A DNA stretch of 64,000 nt from Candidatus Poribacteria bacterium (GTDB lineage: Bacteria; Poribacteria; WGA-4E; PCPOR2b). The DNA lies in contig JAJDUM010000117.1 in the NCBI GenBank assembly GCA_022826645.1, positions 1-64,000 of the forward strand, written 5' to 3'. The notes beneath the pieces were generated by a model. That model did not search any database and was not told the origin of the DNA. It saw only the letters and a program-made list of their open reading frames with translations. Each line of letters begins with the position of its first letter. Position 1 is the stretch's first letter. Position numbers and translations under genes: made by a program. Shown in pieces: positions 43,195-53,000 of the stretch.

Positions 43195-43226
43195 GAAACC
43201 GAGTTTTGAAGAAAAAACTCGGTTTC
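43195..43226. repeat. Perfect 13-bp inverted repeat downstream of the first copper protein
   Basis: GAAACCGAGTTTT and AAAACTCGGTTTC are separated by 6 nt, 14 nt after the stop codon of the minus-strand gene. It would form an RNA hairpin without a clear U run. The same AAACCGAGTTT motif recurs at 47401 and, inverted, at 47483, so it is a dispersed repeat that may serve as a terminator. Confidence 0.65.
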
Positions 43227-43239
43227 TGTGTCGGCGATG

Positions 43240-43989
43240 TTACTTCTTCTTAAAATCGGCACTTGTAAAGTTGATTTCAACATCTCCGTCCGCAACTTCG
43301 ACAACTTGGGCTTTTGTCGTTCCAAGTTCCTCGTGCCACGCTTGGACGCGGTACTTACCGGCGGGGACATCTTTAATCATGTAAGTCCCCGTATCGTTTG
43401 AACCTTCGTAAGCGTCGGAGCTGATCCATTTGCCATCTTTGTCTTTGTAGCCTGTCACAGCGTAATAGTCATTGTCTGTAACAAAGATATAGCCTGTCAT
43501 CCAGTTGTGGATATCGCAGGTGAACTTGATCGCTTCACGTTTTTCGAGTTTCAGAGGTAACTTTTTACCGGGCCCCGGTATTTGCCAGTTCGGAGCCTCG
43601 TTTTTTGTGGCATGGGAATGGACGTTATGCGCAACTGGATCGCTGGAGGTCACATCTACTGTGGTCCCTGCGGTTACAACAAGGACATGCGGGTAATACA
43701 TGCAGTCAACCTGATCCATGACTGGATTTTTGGCAGGGATTGTTGGCTCCGCGCCGCGTGCCCGCAAGTAAACAACAACGTTTTTAATTCCTTTGCCTTT
43801 GGACACCACAAGGGCTTCAGATTTACCATTTTTTAGGGAATCAACACAGTGTTGGTCTTTGGTTGCACTCAGTGCTGGGCGTGCTGGTGCAGCTCCATCA
43901 TACATCACGGTTCCGCTGATTGCACCGGCATATACCATGCTCGTGATTAATATAAAGCTGAGTGCGGTCAGAGTTATTGTAGTTTTCAT
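43240..43989 (-). CDS. Secreted cupredoxin-like protein with carboxypeptidase-regulatory-like domain (copy 1)
   Basis: The 249-residue protein has a signal peptide (1-21), a copper-type ligand set AHNVHSH ... CDIHNWM and a C-terminal beta-sandwich (TYMIKDVPAGKYRVQAW). It is the first gene of the oxidase supercluster, with a promoter and palindromic operator about 65-130 bp upstream. It is a paralogue of 36195-36977. A periplasmic electron-carrier or copper-supply role is inferred. Confidence 0.83.
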   Translation of the reverse strand: MKTTITLTALSFILITSMVYAGAISGTVMYDGAAPARPALSATKDQHCVDSLKNGKSEALVVSKGKGIKNVVVYLRARGAEPTIPAKNPVMDQVDCMYYPHVLVVTAGTTVDVTSSDPVAHNVHSHATKNEAPNWQIPGPGKKLPLKLEKREAIKFTCDIHNWMTGYIFVTDNDYYAVTGYKDKDGKWISSDAYEGSNDTGTYMIKDVPAGKYRVQAWHEELGTTKAQVVEVADGDVEINFTSADFKKK

Positions 43990-44053
43990 GATTCGAACGG
44001 ATCCTTTCTTTATTCAAGTCCGACATTGAAATGATTGTATGTTGATGGTGTTT

Positions 44054-44083
44054 ATGATAGCAGCATATGAAAGGGGGAATCAA
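44054..44083 (-). promoter_or_regulatory. Sigma70-like promoter of the copper-protein/oxidase cluster
   Basis: On the minus strand TTGATT (44083-44078), an 18-bp spacer and TATCAT (44059-44054) fit a sigma70 promoter. Transcription would begin near 44047, about 58 nt before the ATG at 43989. The arrangement is the same as at 55697-55725. Confidence 0.6.
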
Positions 44084-44101
44084 GTGTTAAAAAGGGCAAT
44101 G

Positions 44102-44117
44102 TCACGGATATCCGTGA
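44102..44117. promoter_or_regulatory. 16-bp perfect palindrome upstream of the oxidase promoter (operator candidate)
   Basis: TCACGGATATCCGTGA lies exactly 18 bp upstream of the -35 box of the promoter at 44054-44083. The identical 16-mer occurs at 55744-55759 with the same 18-bp distance from its -35 box. The position upstream of -35 suits an activator binding as a dimer. Confidence 0.7.
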
Positions 44118-44212
44118 ACGCTGTTTTCCTGTGGCTGGCGCGCGCTATTAGATCACATAAATGCGAGTCACATGCGTCAATGACAAGGAATCACCGAATT
44201 AAAACCGAAGCA

Positions 44213-44241
44213 CCTGCCCTCAGCGAGTCGCTGAGGACAGG
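44213..44241. terminator. Hairpin downstream of the first binding-protein gene
   Basis: CCTGCCCTCAGCGA pairs with TCGCTGAGGACAGG (one mismatch) around a single G. It lies 27 nt after the stop codon of the minus-strand gene at 44268, so it probably ends that transcript before the divergent control region. Confidence 0.55.
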
Positions 44242-44267
44242 GACCGGTTAACATCTAATATTGAAGA

Positions 44268-45437
44268 TTATTCAAAATCCACAAACTCGCCGTTTTCAAC
44301 AGTCAGTACAATCGGATCGTAAACCGCGTCTCCGACCTCATTAAAAGAGAACTGACCGAGAATGGTATCGAGATCCATGATATTGGCTAACGCATCTCGA
44401 ACCGCCGTTGCCTCGGTGGATTGTGCATTCGTAATTGCTTCTGCTAGAATATAAAGGGTAGCGTACGACTGTGCAGCCCAAGAATCAGGTTCGATATCAT
44501 ACGTCGCCCGGTAATTCTGGACGAAGGATTGATTGCCCGGTGTGTCAGCCGTAGCGCGCCAATTGGTGAAAGTAATTGCCCCTTCGGCGGCCTTCCCCGC
44601 GATTGCCACTTCAATTCCCGTCAAATCGGGAACAATCAACTGCACAGAGGCAGGGATACCGATCTCACGCCCTTGAATCATAATCTGAGCCATATCCGCG
44701 GACAAAGCGGAGATAAAGATAGCCTCAGGATTCGCCTCCATTATCGCAGTTAATTGCGCTGAAAAGTCGGTCTCGCGGGTTTGGAAGGTTTGTGTAGTCA
44801 CAATATCAACACCATTAGCAACAAGGGCTTTACTTATCTCATTATTGCTACTCGTGGCATAGACATCAATGTCATCATATATTAGTGCCACTCGTTGGTA
44901 GCCAAGTTTCTCTAGAGTTATCTTGACACCATTTGGATTTAGTACATCAGTAGTGAGCCCTGTGCGAAAGATAAAATCGCTAAGCGCACTCAGACCGGCA
45001 GCGGAAGAGAGCGAGCTAAAACATACAACTCCGTTCTCTTCTACGATCGGAGCTAGCTCTCTGAGCTGAGTTGAGAAAGTGATACCGGTGATAATGGACA
45101 CGCCATCTTGATGAATCAGTTTATTAAAGGCCGCTTTCGCACCTTCAATGGTGCTCTGATCATCCTCAATGATGAAGGTGATTTGGGGACCGCCATAGTG
45201 GTTAAGTTCTGCTTGAGCGAGCTCAAAGCCACGTTTCATCGGTAAGCCGTACAGAGGCCCGTTTGTGTCGTCCAGCGGCAGGGAGACACCGATGATAATT
45301 TCTCCGGGAAGCCCTGTCTCAGGTGGTGTAGGGGTGGGGACGAGAAGTTGTCCAATCTGGTCACAGGCGGAAAGCCCGACAATCAAGGCGCCTATTGCCA
45401 ATACATAAGTGAATTTGGTGAATCTGCTGATGCTCAT
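44268..45437 (-). CDS. Periplasmic ligand-binding lipoprotein (Leu/Ile/Val-binding, ABC type), copy 1
   Basis: This 389-residue protein has a lipobox (VGLSACDQ, lipidated Cys near 25). A type I periplasmic-binding fold follows (IIIGVSLPLDDTNG at the start, then YQRVALIYDD and VQLIVPDLTG). No permease or ATPase of a HAAT-type transporter is nearby, so it may act as an orphan receptor or borrow a distant permease. It is a clear paralogue of 45618-46790. Confidence 0.9.
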   Translation of the reverse strand: MSISRFTKFTYVLAIGALIVGLSACDQIGQLLVPTPTPPETGLPGEIIIGVSLPLDDTNGPLYGLPMKRGFELAQAELNHYGGPQITFIIEDDQSTIEGAKAAFNKLIHQDGVSIITGITFSTQLRELAPIVEENGVVCFSSLSSAAGLSALSDFIFRTGLTTDVLNPNGVKITLEKLGYQRVALIYDDIDVYATSSNNEISKALVANGVDIVTTQTFQTRETDFSAQLTAIMEANPEAIFISALSADMAQIMIQGREIGIPASVQLIVPDLTGIEVAIAGKAAEGAITFTNWRATADTPGNQSFVQNYRATYDIEPDSWAAQSYATLYILAEAITNAQSTEATAVRDALANIMDLDTILGQFSFNEVGDAVYDPIVLTVENGEFVDFE

Positions 45438-45617
45438 TTTGAACCTCCTCGGTTTCGAATGAAAAAATTAAGGAGGGGCAGATTCAGACAATCTACCCCA
45501 ACCTGATTCATTGTTGATTGATATTCGGAACAGGTTATCAAAAAATCCCTTGGATCGACGATCAAAGTCGTAATCCCTACAGGATACAGATTCCGATTCC
45601 ATTACCCCTGCGGAAAA

Positions 45618-46790
45618 TTACTCAAAGGCTACGAAAGCACCGTTTTCGACAAGCAGTATATTCGGATCATAAACTGCGTCTCCATCAGCACCAAAAGAGA
45701 AATTCCCTAAAACAGTAGGAACATCCATAGTATGCGCCAGCGCGTCCCGAATCGCCGCTGCATCGATGGAATGGGTTGTCGCATACGCCTGCCCAATTGC
45801 TGCAGCGAGAATATTGAGCGTGGCATACGACTGCGCTGCCCAAGCAACCGGTGCCTCTCCGTATTTCTCAGTATAGCTCTGGATGAACGCCTGATTCATT
45901 GGGTTGTCATTCATGCTGAACCAACCGATAGAAGTAACTACTCCCTCGGCAGCATCACCCGCGCCTGCCACCTCGATATCGGTCAATTCGGGAACAATGA
46001 TGCGCACATCAGGCATGAGCTGGCGCGCTTCGATTATAATCTGAGGTATATGAGCGCCTAACGCGGAGATGAAGAGGGCACCGGGATTTAACTCCATTAT
46101 CCGAGTTAATTCCTCCGTATAATCGGTAGCGTCACCTTGGTATGTCTCCATGGCCACAATTTCGACACCGCCCTCGACAAGCGCATCCCTGAACGCTTTA
46201 TCACTAAGTGTAGAGTAGGTATCTCCGTCGTGATATATTGTAGCTGCCGTTTCGTAGCCCAATTTCGCCTGAGTCGCCATGACGAGAGGCGGGTTAAGCA
46301 CAGCGGAGGTAAGTCCCGAGCGGAAGGTAAAATTGCCACGTCCCTCCAGCACCGGAGCAGATGAAACAGAGCTAAAAAGGACAACCCCGTTGTCTTGGGC
46401 AATTTGAGTTACGCCTTCAAGCTGAGTAGAGATAGCAAAACCGACAATCGTAGATACACCTTCTCCAATCAGCTCATTCACAGGACCAACAGCGCTCACG
46501 CTTTGGTCATCTTTTTCGACGAGCTTAAGTTGTGCCGAGCCGAGCATCCCTGAGTGGTTAATATGTTCGCTAGCGAGTCTAAAGCCATCTAGCATTGGTA
46601 ACCCATACGCGGCAGCGAATGGCCCAGTCTGTGCTACAACGACCCCGATCGGAATCTCTACCACCTCAGGTGGCATCTCAGGTTGTGGGGGAAGTAGAAC
46701 TTGTTGAATTTGATCACAGGCAGAAAGCCCCACAATCAGAGCAACAACCGCCAGTACGTATGCGAATTTGGTGAATCTTCTGACCTTCAT
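45618..46790 (-). CDS. Periplasmic ligand-binding lipoprotein (Leu/Ile/Val-binding, ABC type), copy 2
   Basis: From the ATG at 46790 (390 residues) it has the same lipobox (VGLSACDQ) and fold as copy 1: IPIGVVVAQTGPFAAAYGLPM, TIVGFAISTQLEGV and NFSFGADGDAVYDP. Its signal peptide is nearly identical to that of copy 1, suggesting tandem duplication. A GTG at 46868 is less likely because it adds a sequence before the signal peptide. Ligand unknown. Confidence 0.9.
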   Translation of the reverse strand: MKVRRFTKFAYVLAVVALIVGLSACDQIQQVLLPPQPEMPPEVVEIPIGVVVAQTGPFAAAYGLPMLDGFRLASEHINHSGMLGSAQLKLVEKDDQSVSAVGPVNELIGEGVSTIVGFAISTQLEGVTQIAQDNGVVLFSSVSSAPVLEGRGNFTFRSGLTSAVLNPPLVMATQAKLGYETAATIYHDGDTYSTLSDKAFRDALVEGGVEIVAMETYQGDATDYTEELTRIMELNPGALFISALGAHIPQIIIEARQLMPDVRIIVPELTDIEVAGAGDAAEGVVTSIGWFSMNDNPMNQAFIQSYTEKYGEAPVAWAAQSYATLNILAAAIGQAYATTHSIDAAAIRDALAHTMDVPTVLGNFSFGADGDAVYDPNILLVENGAFVAFE

Positions 46791-46951
46791 TTTGAACCTC
46801 CTTGGTTCTGAGCCTAAAAAATGGCATGGATAAAACAGGTACGTACTTCTCGCATCTGTTCTCCACACCTATCCAACAACCAATTTAGAGATAAATTGGT
46901 TGAGACCACCTCACTCTTTTCTGACGATGCACGACTAAACCAAGAAATGGT

Positions 46952-47326
46952 TCAATCACGCCTCGGCGTTGGTCGGAAATTCTCTTTGATGAATTTGAAC
47001 AATTCTCGCTGTTCTTCATCTGTTAAATAATAAAAAAATGCCGGCATATTGTCTTTGCCGGCATCGATACTATGTATGAGTTGCTCGTCGGTACGCCCCT
47101 CCCAAAACTCGGTTGTCGTCAGATTTGCAGGTTCTAGCTTTTTGAACCGTCCAATTCGTCCATTGCCTTGCCCGTTTGCACCGTGACAACCGGCACAATA
47201 TCTTGCATAATTGTACTCGACTTCGGAGCCGTATCGGGTGCTGGGATCTACCGCCCGACAGAGCCAGATTAGCCAACTCATACTAGCGGCAAATATCCCA
47301 ACGATGATGAGAAGATGTCGAATCAT
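46952..47326 (-). CDS. Membrane-anchored small cytochrome c
   Basis: The 124-residue protein has an uncleaved N-terminal helix and one class I cytochrome c domain with CAGCH (about residues 44-48) and a Met ligand in NMPAFFYYL. It should face the periplasm and shuttle electrons, for example between the bc complex and an oxidase. It lies between the binding-protein genes and an unknown lipoprotein. Confidence 0.92.
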   Translation of the reverse strand: MIRHLLIIVGIFAASMSWLIWLCRAVDPSTRYGSEVEYNYARYCAGCHGANGQGNGRIGRFKKLEPANLTTTEFWEGRTDEQLIHSIDAGKDNMPAFFYYLTDEEQRELFKFIKENFRPTPRRD

Positions 47327-47400
47327 TTAAGTGATCCCACCTTTGTGATTTTAAAACAAGTTAAGCAAGAGTGAAATCTCCTGATGAATCGGCACGTCAA

Positions 47401-47497
47401 AAACCGAGTTTCATGCCTGGAATACACACGATTTAAGGAAAAAATCAACCCATCTTCCCACACGCGGAGGATATGAGGATCGAAAAACTCGGTTTTT
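47401..47497. repeat. Inverted pair of AAACCGAGTTT motifs
   Basis: AAACCGAGTTT (47401-47411) and AAAAACTCGGTTTTT (47483-47497) are inverted copies about 70 nt apart upstream of the small cytochrome c. They share the core of the hairpin at 43195-43226. This looks like a small dispersed element or a remnant of one. Confidence 0.5.
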
Positions 47498-47647
47498 CAT
47501 TATGTTCTATTCCCTCAAAAGGGAATAATCCGTATCTCGAAGCTCACGAATCGGATTCAACTGTTCACTAATTCCTCTCCTGTTTTGAAGATTGAATCCC
47601 AAAACTCGGGAAGGAACAATTGCTGCTTGGACAAAACCTTGGAAGAT

Positions 47648-48085
47648 TTACATGTTATAAACCAAAAGCACCCACAGATCGCCCTGTTTTACGAAGTGGA
47701 TCTGGTCTCCGAGCTTAATTTCTTCTTCGTGCTCAAATATCCTAATTGCTATCACTACGCCTCGCCCTTGGTCATTATGGGCGATAACGACGCCATTTGT
47801 AGGGTCTGCCCCGAAAGTATCTTCAGGTAGTTCAAGCCCAACTGTCAACATGGGTGCCTGTGCCACCAATTGCTGAATTCGAGCGTCATCTGCTGCTTCA
47901 AGTGCCGCAGTGAAATCACTGAACGCCGGGAACATATCATCGACATCGGACATGTCCATATCAGGGGTTTCAGGGACAATCGCTTCAGGTGTATCCGGTT
48001 GTAATATGAGTTGTTGAAAGTCTGCACAACCGACTAAAAACAGTAAGGCGAACAAGCTCATGATGCTTGGGGACATACGATTCAT
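47648..48085 (-). CDS. Hypothetical lipoprotein
   Basis: The 145-residue protein has a lipobox (FLVGCADFQQ, Cys near 20) and an acidic, Met/Asp-rich linker (PDMDMSDVDDMFPAF) followed by a compact C-terminal beta-rich part ending LGDQIHFVKQGDLWVLL. No family is recognised. It stands alone between the small cytochrome gene and the DAACS symporter gene. Confidence 0.7.
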   Translation of the reverse strand: MNRMSPSIMSLFALLFLVGCADFQQLILQPDTPEAIVPETPDMDMSDVDDMFPAFSDFTAALEAADDARIQQLVAQAPMLTVGLELPEDTFGADPTNGVVIAHNDQGRGVVIAIRIFEHEEEIKLGDQIHFVKQGDLWVLLVYNM

Positions 48086-48163
48086 GGTTATAACCTTTCA
48101 TTTAGCACGATCGTTAATGGATCGAAATTATAAGGCCAACAATCTCAATCCGTTAGGGATCGC

Positions 48164-48195
48164 ACCTGTGATAAAAAGCACTTCTTATCACAGAT
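48164..48195. repeat. Hairpin in the gap before the hypothetical lipoprotein
   Basis: CTGTGATAA and TTATCACAG are inverted copies around an approximately 10-nt loop, about 80 nt upstream of the lipoprotein start. The rest of 48086-48358 shows no gene. Confidence 0.5.
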
Positions 48196-48358
48196 GCTGA
48201 GAGACAATTGGGCTGTATTTAAGAACTTCCTACGGCGTTTTTTGCCTGCGGATTTAGTAATTGTTGGGTTTCACTATTGTTCCATCCAACCTACGTGCGA
48301 TCGAGATGTGAATATAGACCTGCAATATAGTCAACACGCCCTAGCAACTTGCGTTATT

Positions 48359-49999
48359 TTAACCCTGTGGCACGGGAGGGTCTTGTTCTGGGGCAGCCCT
48401 CGATTCGAGTGTCTCAATAACACCGGCACCGATACTATCGCCCCAGACGTTGATGGTTGTCCGGCATCGGTCAAGGAACCAATCGATAGTCAGGATTAAC
48501 CCGATACCCTCAATCGGCAGCCCAACAGCTTTTAAGACAATCACCATTGTCACCAGACCCGCTTCCGGGATACCTGCGGCACCGATGGCAGCAATCGTCG
48601 CCGTCAGAAAGATCACGACCTGCTCCACAGGACCTAAGGTGATTCCATAGACCTGCGCGATGAACATTGCAGCGACAGCTTCGTAGAGGGCAGTGCCGTC
48701 CATGTTAATTGTCGCACCAAGTGGTAAGACGAAACTTGAAGTCCGATTGGATATGCCGTTTTTCTTCTCGGTGCCTTCCATCGTCAACGGCAGCGTCGCT
48801 GAACTTGATGCTGTGGAGAAAGCGTTTAACAGGGCTGCCCCCATCCCTTTTGCATAGGCCAACGGATTGCGCCTGCCGACTAGAAAAAGGATTATCGGCA
48901 ACACAACCAAGGCGTGTATAGCAAGTCCAAATATGACAGTGAAACTATATTTCCCAACGGCAAGCAGCTCCGGCAGAAATTTGGTGAATCCACCGGCGCG
49001 CCCAATGCGCCCTGCAACTAATCCAAAGATGCCAATGGGTGCGAAAATCATAATCCAGTGCACAATACGCATAACGCCATCGTTCAGCACTGAAATAAAA
49101 TTAATGGCATTCTGTCCCCGTTCACCCAAGATGGAAAATGCACAGCCAATCAGCAGTGAGAAAAAGATCAGCGGGAGGATATCCGTCCGCACCATCGCGT
49201 TGAACAGGTTTCGCGGAATCAAGCCCTCTTTCCCGGTCTCCTCGTTTCCAATCAAGACTTCCGACAAGATATTGCCGATGTTTCTCTCTTCTTTTCCACG
49301 CACCGCTCCGGCGATAGGCAGATCAATCTTTACGCCTTTTCCTTCGGGTTGAAGTTCCGGTTCATCGGAAACAAGTTGTCCTCCAACACGCCGGAAGGGC
49401 AGGCGTGTGCCATCCTCCGCTTCGATATAGACTTCCTCGCCGCCTTGGGTAGGTTCCCACAATTTTACTGTGGCAGAGTTTCCAGTCATTGACTGAATTG
49501 CACCCTGCACCCCTTGATCAGGTAGAATCAGCGCATACCTGTCATCATAACCTGTTTGTTCCCAAGTACCGTCCGTTAAAGTGACAGTGCGATTGTTTTC
49601 ACCACCAACTGTATACGTATACTCTGGATGATCTGCGCCGCGAGAAATCCCTTTTCCCGGTTGTACAATATTGACCAAGATGATGCCGATGAGCACCGAA
49701 ATCCCAGTGGTCGCCATGTAATAGAGGACGGTGCGTCCGCCTATTGGACCGAGGTTGCGGATATCGCCTAAGCCGGTAATGCCAACAACCATCGAAAACA
49801 TGACCAGCGGGACGACAATCATTTTCAGGGCATTTAGGAATATGTCACCAAGAAGAGTAGTTTTTGCAGCGAAATTTGGTATCCAACCGCCAACGACAAG
49901 CCCAAGGATGATAGCAATGACGATGCCGATGAGAATACGCTGCCCACCACTTCCTCCCGTTGAGGCTTCGTCAGATACGGAGGGATCTGTTTGGAGCAT
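48359..49999 (-). CDS. Dicarboxylate/amino acid:cation symporter (DAACS family) with extracytoplasmic insert
   Basis: The 546-residue protein carries the family signature GATINMDGTALYEAVAA, the STASSSATLPLTM re-entrant hairpin and a LGDIFLNALKMIVVPLVM start region. It takes up C4-dicarboxylates or acidic amino acids with Na+ or H+. About 115 residues (about 125-240, beta-rich and soluble-looking) are inserted after helix 3, a place where most homologues have only a short loop. It follows the octahaem cytochrome gene by about 80 nt and could feed succinate to Sdh. Confidence 0.93.
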   Translation of the reverse strand: MLQTDPSVSDEASTGGSGGQRILIGIVIAIILGLVVGGWIPNFAAKTTLLGDIFLNALKMIVVPLVMFSMVVGITGLGDIRNLGPIGGRTVLYYMATTGISVLIGIILVNIVQPGKGISRGADHPEYTYTVGGENNRTVTLTDGTWEQTGYDDRYALILPDQGVQGAIQSMTGNSATVKLWEPTQGGEEVYIEAEDGTRLPFRRVGGQLVSDEPELQPEGKGVKIDLPIAGAVRGKEERNIGNILSEVLIGNEETGKEGLIPRNLFNAMVRTDILPLIFFSLLIGCAFSILGERGQNAINFISVLNDGVMRIVHWIMIFAPIGIFGLVAGRIGRAGGFTKFLPELLAVGKYSFTVIFGLAIHALVVLPIILFLVGRRNPLAYAKGMGAALLNAFSTASSSATLPLTMEGTEKKNGISNRTSSFVLPLGATINMDGTALYEAVAAMFIAQVYGITLGPVEQVVIFLTATIAAIGAAGIPEAGLVTMVIVLKAVGLPIEGIGLILTIDWFLDRCRTTINVWGDSIGAGVIETLESRAAPEQDPPVPQG

Positions 50000-50076
50000 T
50001 TGTTAGCCCCCTTTCAGCGGCGCGATACGAAGGATTGGATAAAAGTCCTTATCTACATTCAAGAAAGACTTCAGAA

Positions 50077-53000
50077 TCACTCGCCCAACGAGTTGAGGTA
50101 ATCTCTCACCAGCCGGATCTGTTCTTCGGCATCGTCGACCCCAAAGCCGTCAACAGGTTGATGTACGCCACCAATCTTGGGCCATGCTTGCGGCATTGCA
50201 GTTCCCGGTTGGAAGGATTGTGGATCTTTGAGCCAGTCAATGACCCAGTCAGCTTTGAGACGACTCTTTGCCAGTGCAAGGTCGGGGCGGCCTGTTTTAT
50301 CGCTGCCCGGTGGGATAACTTCACCTTGTTCCGGATGACAGGAGATACACTGGAGCACGTCAAAAATCCGCTTTCCGACACGGAGTTCCCTTTGAGACGA
50401 TGGCTGTAATGCAATGGTCTCATAGGGGAACACCTCATCGTCAAGTGCGGAGAAGTATTTTACAAGTGCAGTCGCTTCCTCGTCTGAGAAGCCGAAAGTC
50501 GGCATCCGGACTTCAAGCCCGTAGCGGATAGGGGTTGGTGTTTTGAGGAACTCGAACAACCAATCTGGATAAACCTTGGCACCTTGCGCTTGCAAAGTAG
50601 GTGGGGCAAAGCGCTTGGCATTCAGCATGTCCAAGTCTTGGTTAGCAGCGACCACATTTACGAAATCGCCGCCTTTCCCTTCAATGTCATGGCATCCGGT
50701 ACAGTTGTATTTTTTCGCTAACCGGCGCCCAGCATCGATTTGCCGCGTCTTCTCGCTCGGTTGATGGATGTAGCTCACCGGGTATTTTGTAGGTTGGAAA
50801 CTCTTGAGTAGAACAGCAAGGGCGCGCGCCTCCTCGTCACCGATGGTGTGTTCGCTAAAGACAGGCATTCGGGAGACGATGCGGCGTGTTTGGTAGCGCC
50901 TGGGGTTGGTTACTTTGCCGACCGTCCAACCGTGCCAGCTGTGTTCAACATCTGCCGTATCTCCGAAGTCCAATTCATCAACGGTTTTGGCCCCAAATTC
51001 ACCGAGATCCGCACCGACCTTTGATTCATTCTCAAAGCCGGGGATACTATGACACCCAAAGCAACCGTACGTGCGAACCAGCTTTTCGCCTTCCATTGGA
51101 TCCACCGCTGCGTGCGGGTTTTCGTTGCCGGCAATAGGAGATGGTGTTGTCTCTTGCAGCGACATTAGATAGGCTACTGCATTGCTCACCTCAGTCTTAG
51201 TAAGACGTAGACTGGGCATAACGGTGTCGGGGTCGTAAGCTCTTGGATCGCTGATCCATTGGCGTAGGAATTGTGGTGTGAGTTTGCTGCCGACACCATC
51301 CAATGTTGGGGCGAAATCACTTCCGAGCCCGTCAACAGTATGACATGACAGACAGCCAACTGATTTTACAACCTGCTCACCTGCGGCAATTGTACGGGGC
51401 GCTGTTGAGTATGAGGCATCGCCTTGATCTATTGCCGGGTCTTTCATCTGCGCCAAGTATGCGGCAATTGATTTCACTTCATCAACAACGCGGTCAACGG
51501 CAGTGTCAGGATAAGGATACTTCGTGCCGTCGTCCTTTTGGAGGATAATGCCGGTGTCGGTTTTGGTGACGATGCCGTAGTGCTTATTTCCATTTTTGAG
51601 GTACACCGCTTGGGTCAACTTTTCGACGGGGAAGAAATCTGGCATCTTGGTCTCTGGCAGATAGGCGGTCGGCTGTTTAATCCACCCTTCCAACCAATCA
51701 ACGCTGTTAACTTTACTGCCGATTTTGGCGAGCGACGGGCCAACTTTGTCGAGGTCTGCTAACACCGAATATCCCTCAACAGCATGACAGCCGTGACACC
51801 CGACATCTTCAAATAGCGCCATCCCCTTCGAGAGGACAGGCGAATAATCTTGGAGCTGCCCGGTCTCCGGATTGACGGCATCCAACATCATCACGCCATC
51901 GTGGCAGCGACGACAGTTGGACTCCATATAGCCGTGTAATTCTTCTGAGACTTTACCGGTGTGTTCATCCAACCCCAAGACAGGCGTCAGCCAAAATTCT
52001 TTCTTGTGGTCTAGAGCGTGTGCGGCTATTTCAGTTAGCCCTTGTCCCTGCCCACCGTGGCAGGGGGTGCATCCAAATCTTTCACCGGGGTGTTTACCGA
52101 GCAGCACATCCCGGTGAGGATGCGTCCGAAGCACGGGATCGTATCCAGTCTCATAAGCGATTTCGACGAGGTCGGCATAAACATCCGGATCGGTAAAGGT
52201 CAACTTGCCATCTTCGCTTAACTCATAACTACCCTCTTCGGCATCTTCCTCATCAATAAACACCGTCTCACTCCCCGTTTTAATGTAGGGATGTTTTAGT
52301 TGGAGCGTAAGGTTGTTTTCGCCGTCCCCTTCAATCTCCTCAAACTGCTCTTTAGCATATCCGTCGTATCCCGCTTTATCCGAAGCGAAGTGACAGGTGG
52401 CGCATCGGTCTGCCGTATAATCAAAATCTTCAATGTAGTACTGCACAACTGTACGTGTCTTTGTGAAGGGGCTTTCCGCCAATGTGCCGATGAAAGTGCG
52501 CTTAATGCCGCCAACGGAATGGAGTTTCGCCTCAAGTCTATCGACCTCCGCGTATTTCGCTTTATCTGCTTTCGCAGCCTCGATTTTCGCCTGAAGTTCA
52601 CCAATCTTTGCAGCAGATTTGGTATCTGCTGCATTGTATTTTCGGACTAGGAGATATTCGGCTAAAGCTGCCTCAACGTGTCCGTTGGCGTCATAAACCT
52701 CGGCGAGGTCTTTATAGGCATCGGCGAGGTTCCGTTGTGCTGCGAGCACTGCATCGGTCAGTCCTCCCTCAATCCGGCTTTCAAACTCATCTAATTTCTT
52801 TTTCCATTTTTCGGCTCCCTCTTTGTCGCCGTGGTGTAGCGCATACTGATACTTATAGTTGACTGCATCCGACTCACTCTGGTCAAATTTACGTTCCTGC
52901 AAGGCTTCTTCCAGTTTTATCTGTAACCCTGCAATTGTACCTCTTAGCGTTTTCTCCTGTTTAGGGTCAATCTCTTGAGGCGCTTCAATCTCAGGCAGAT

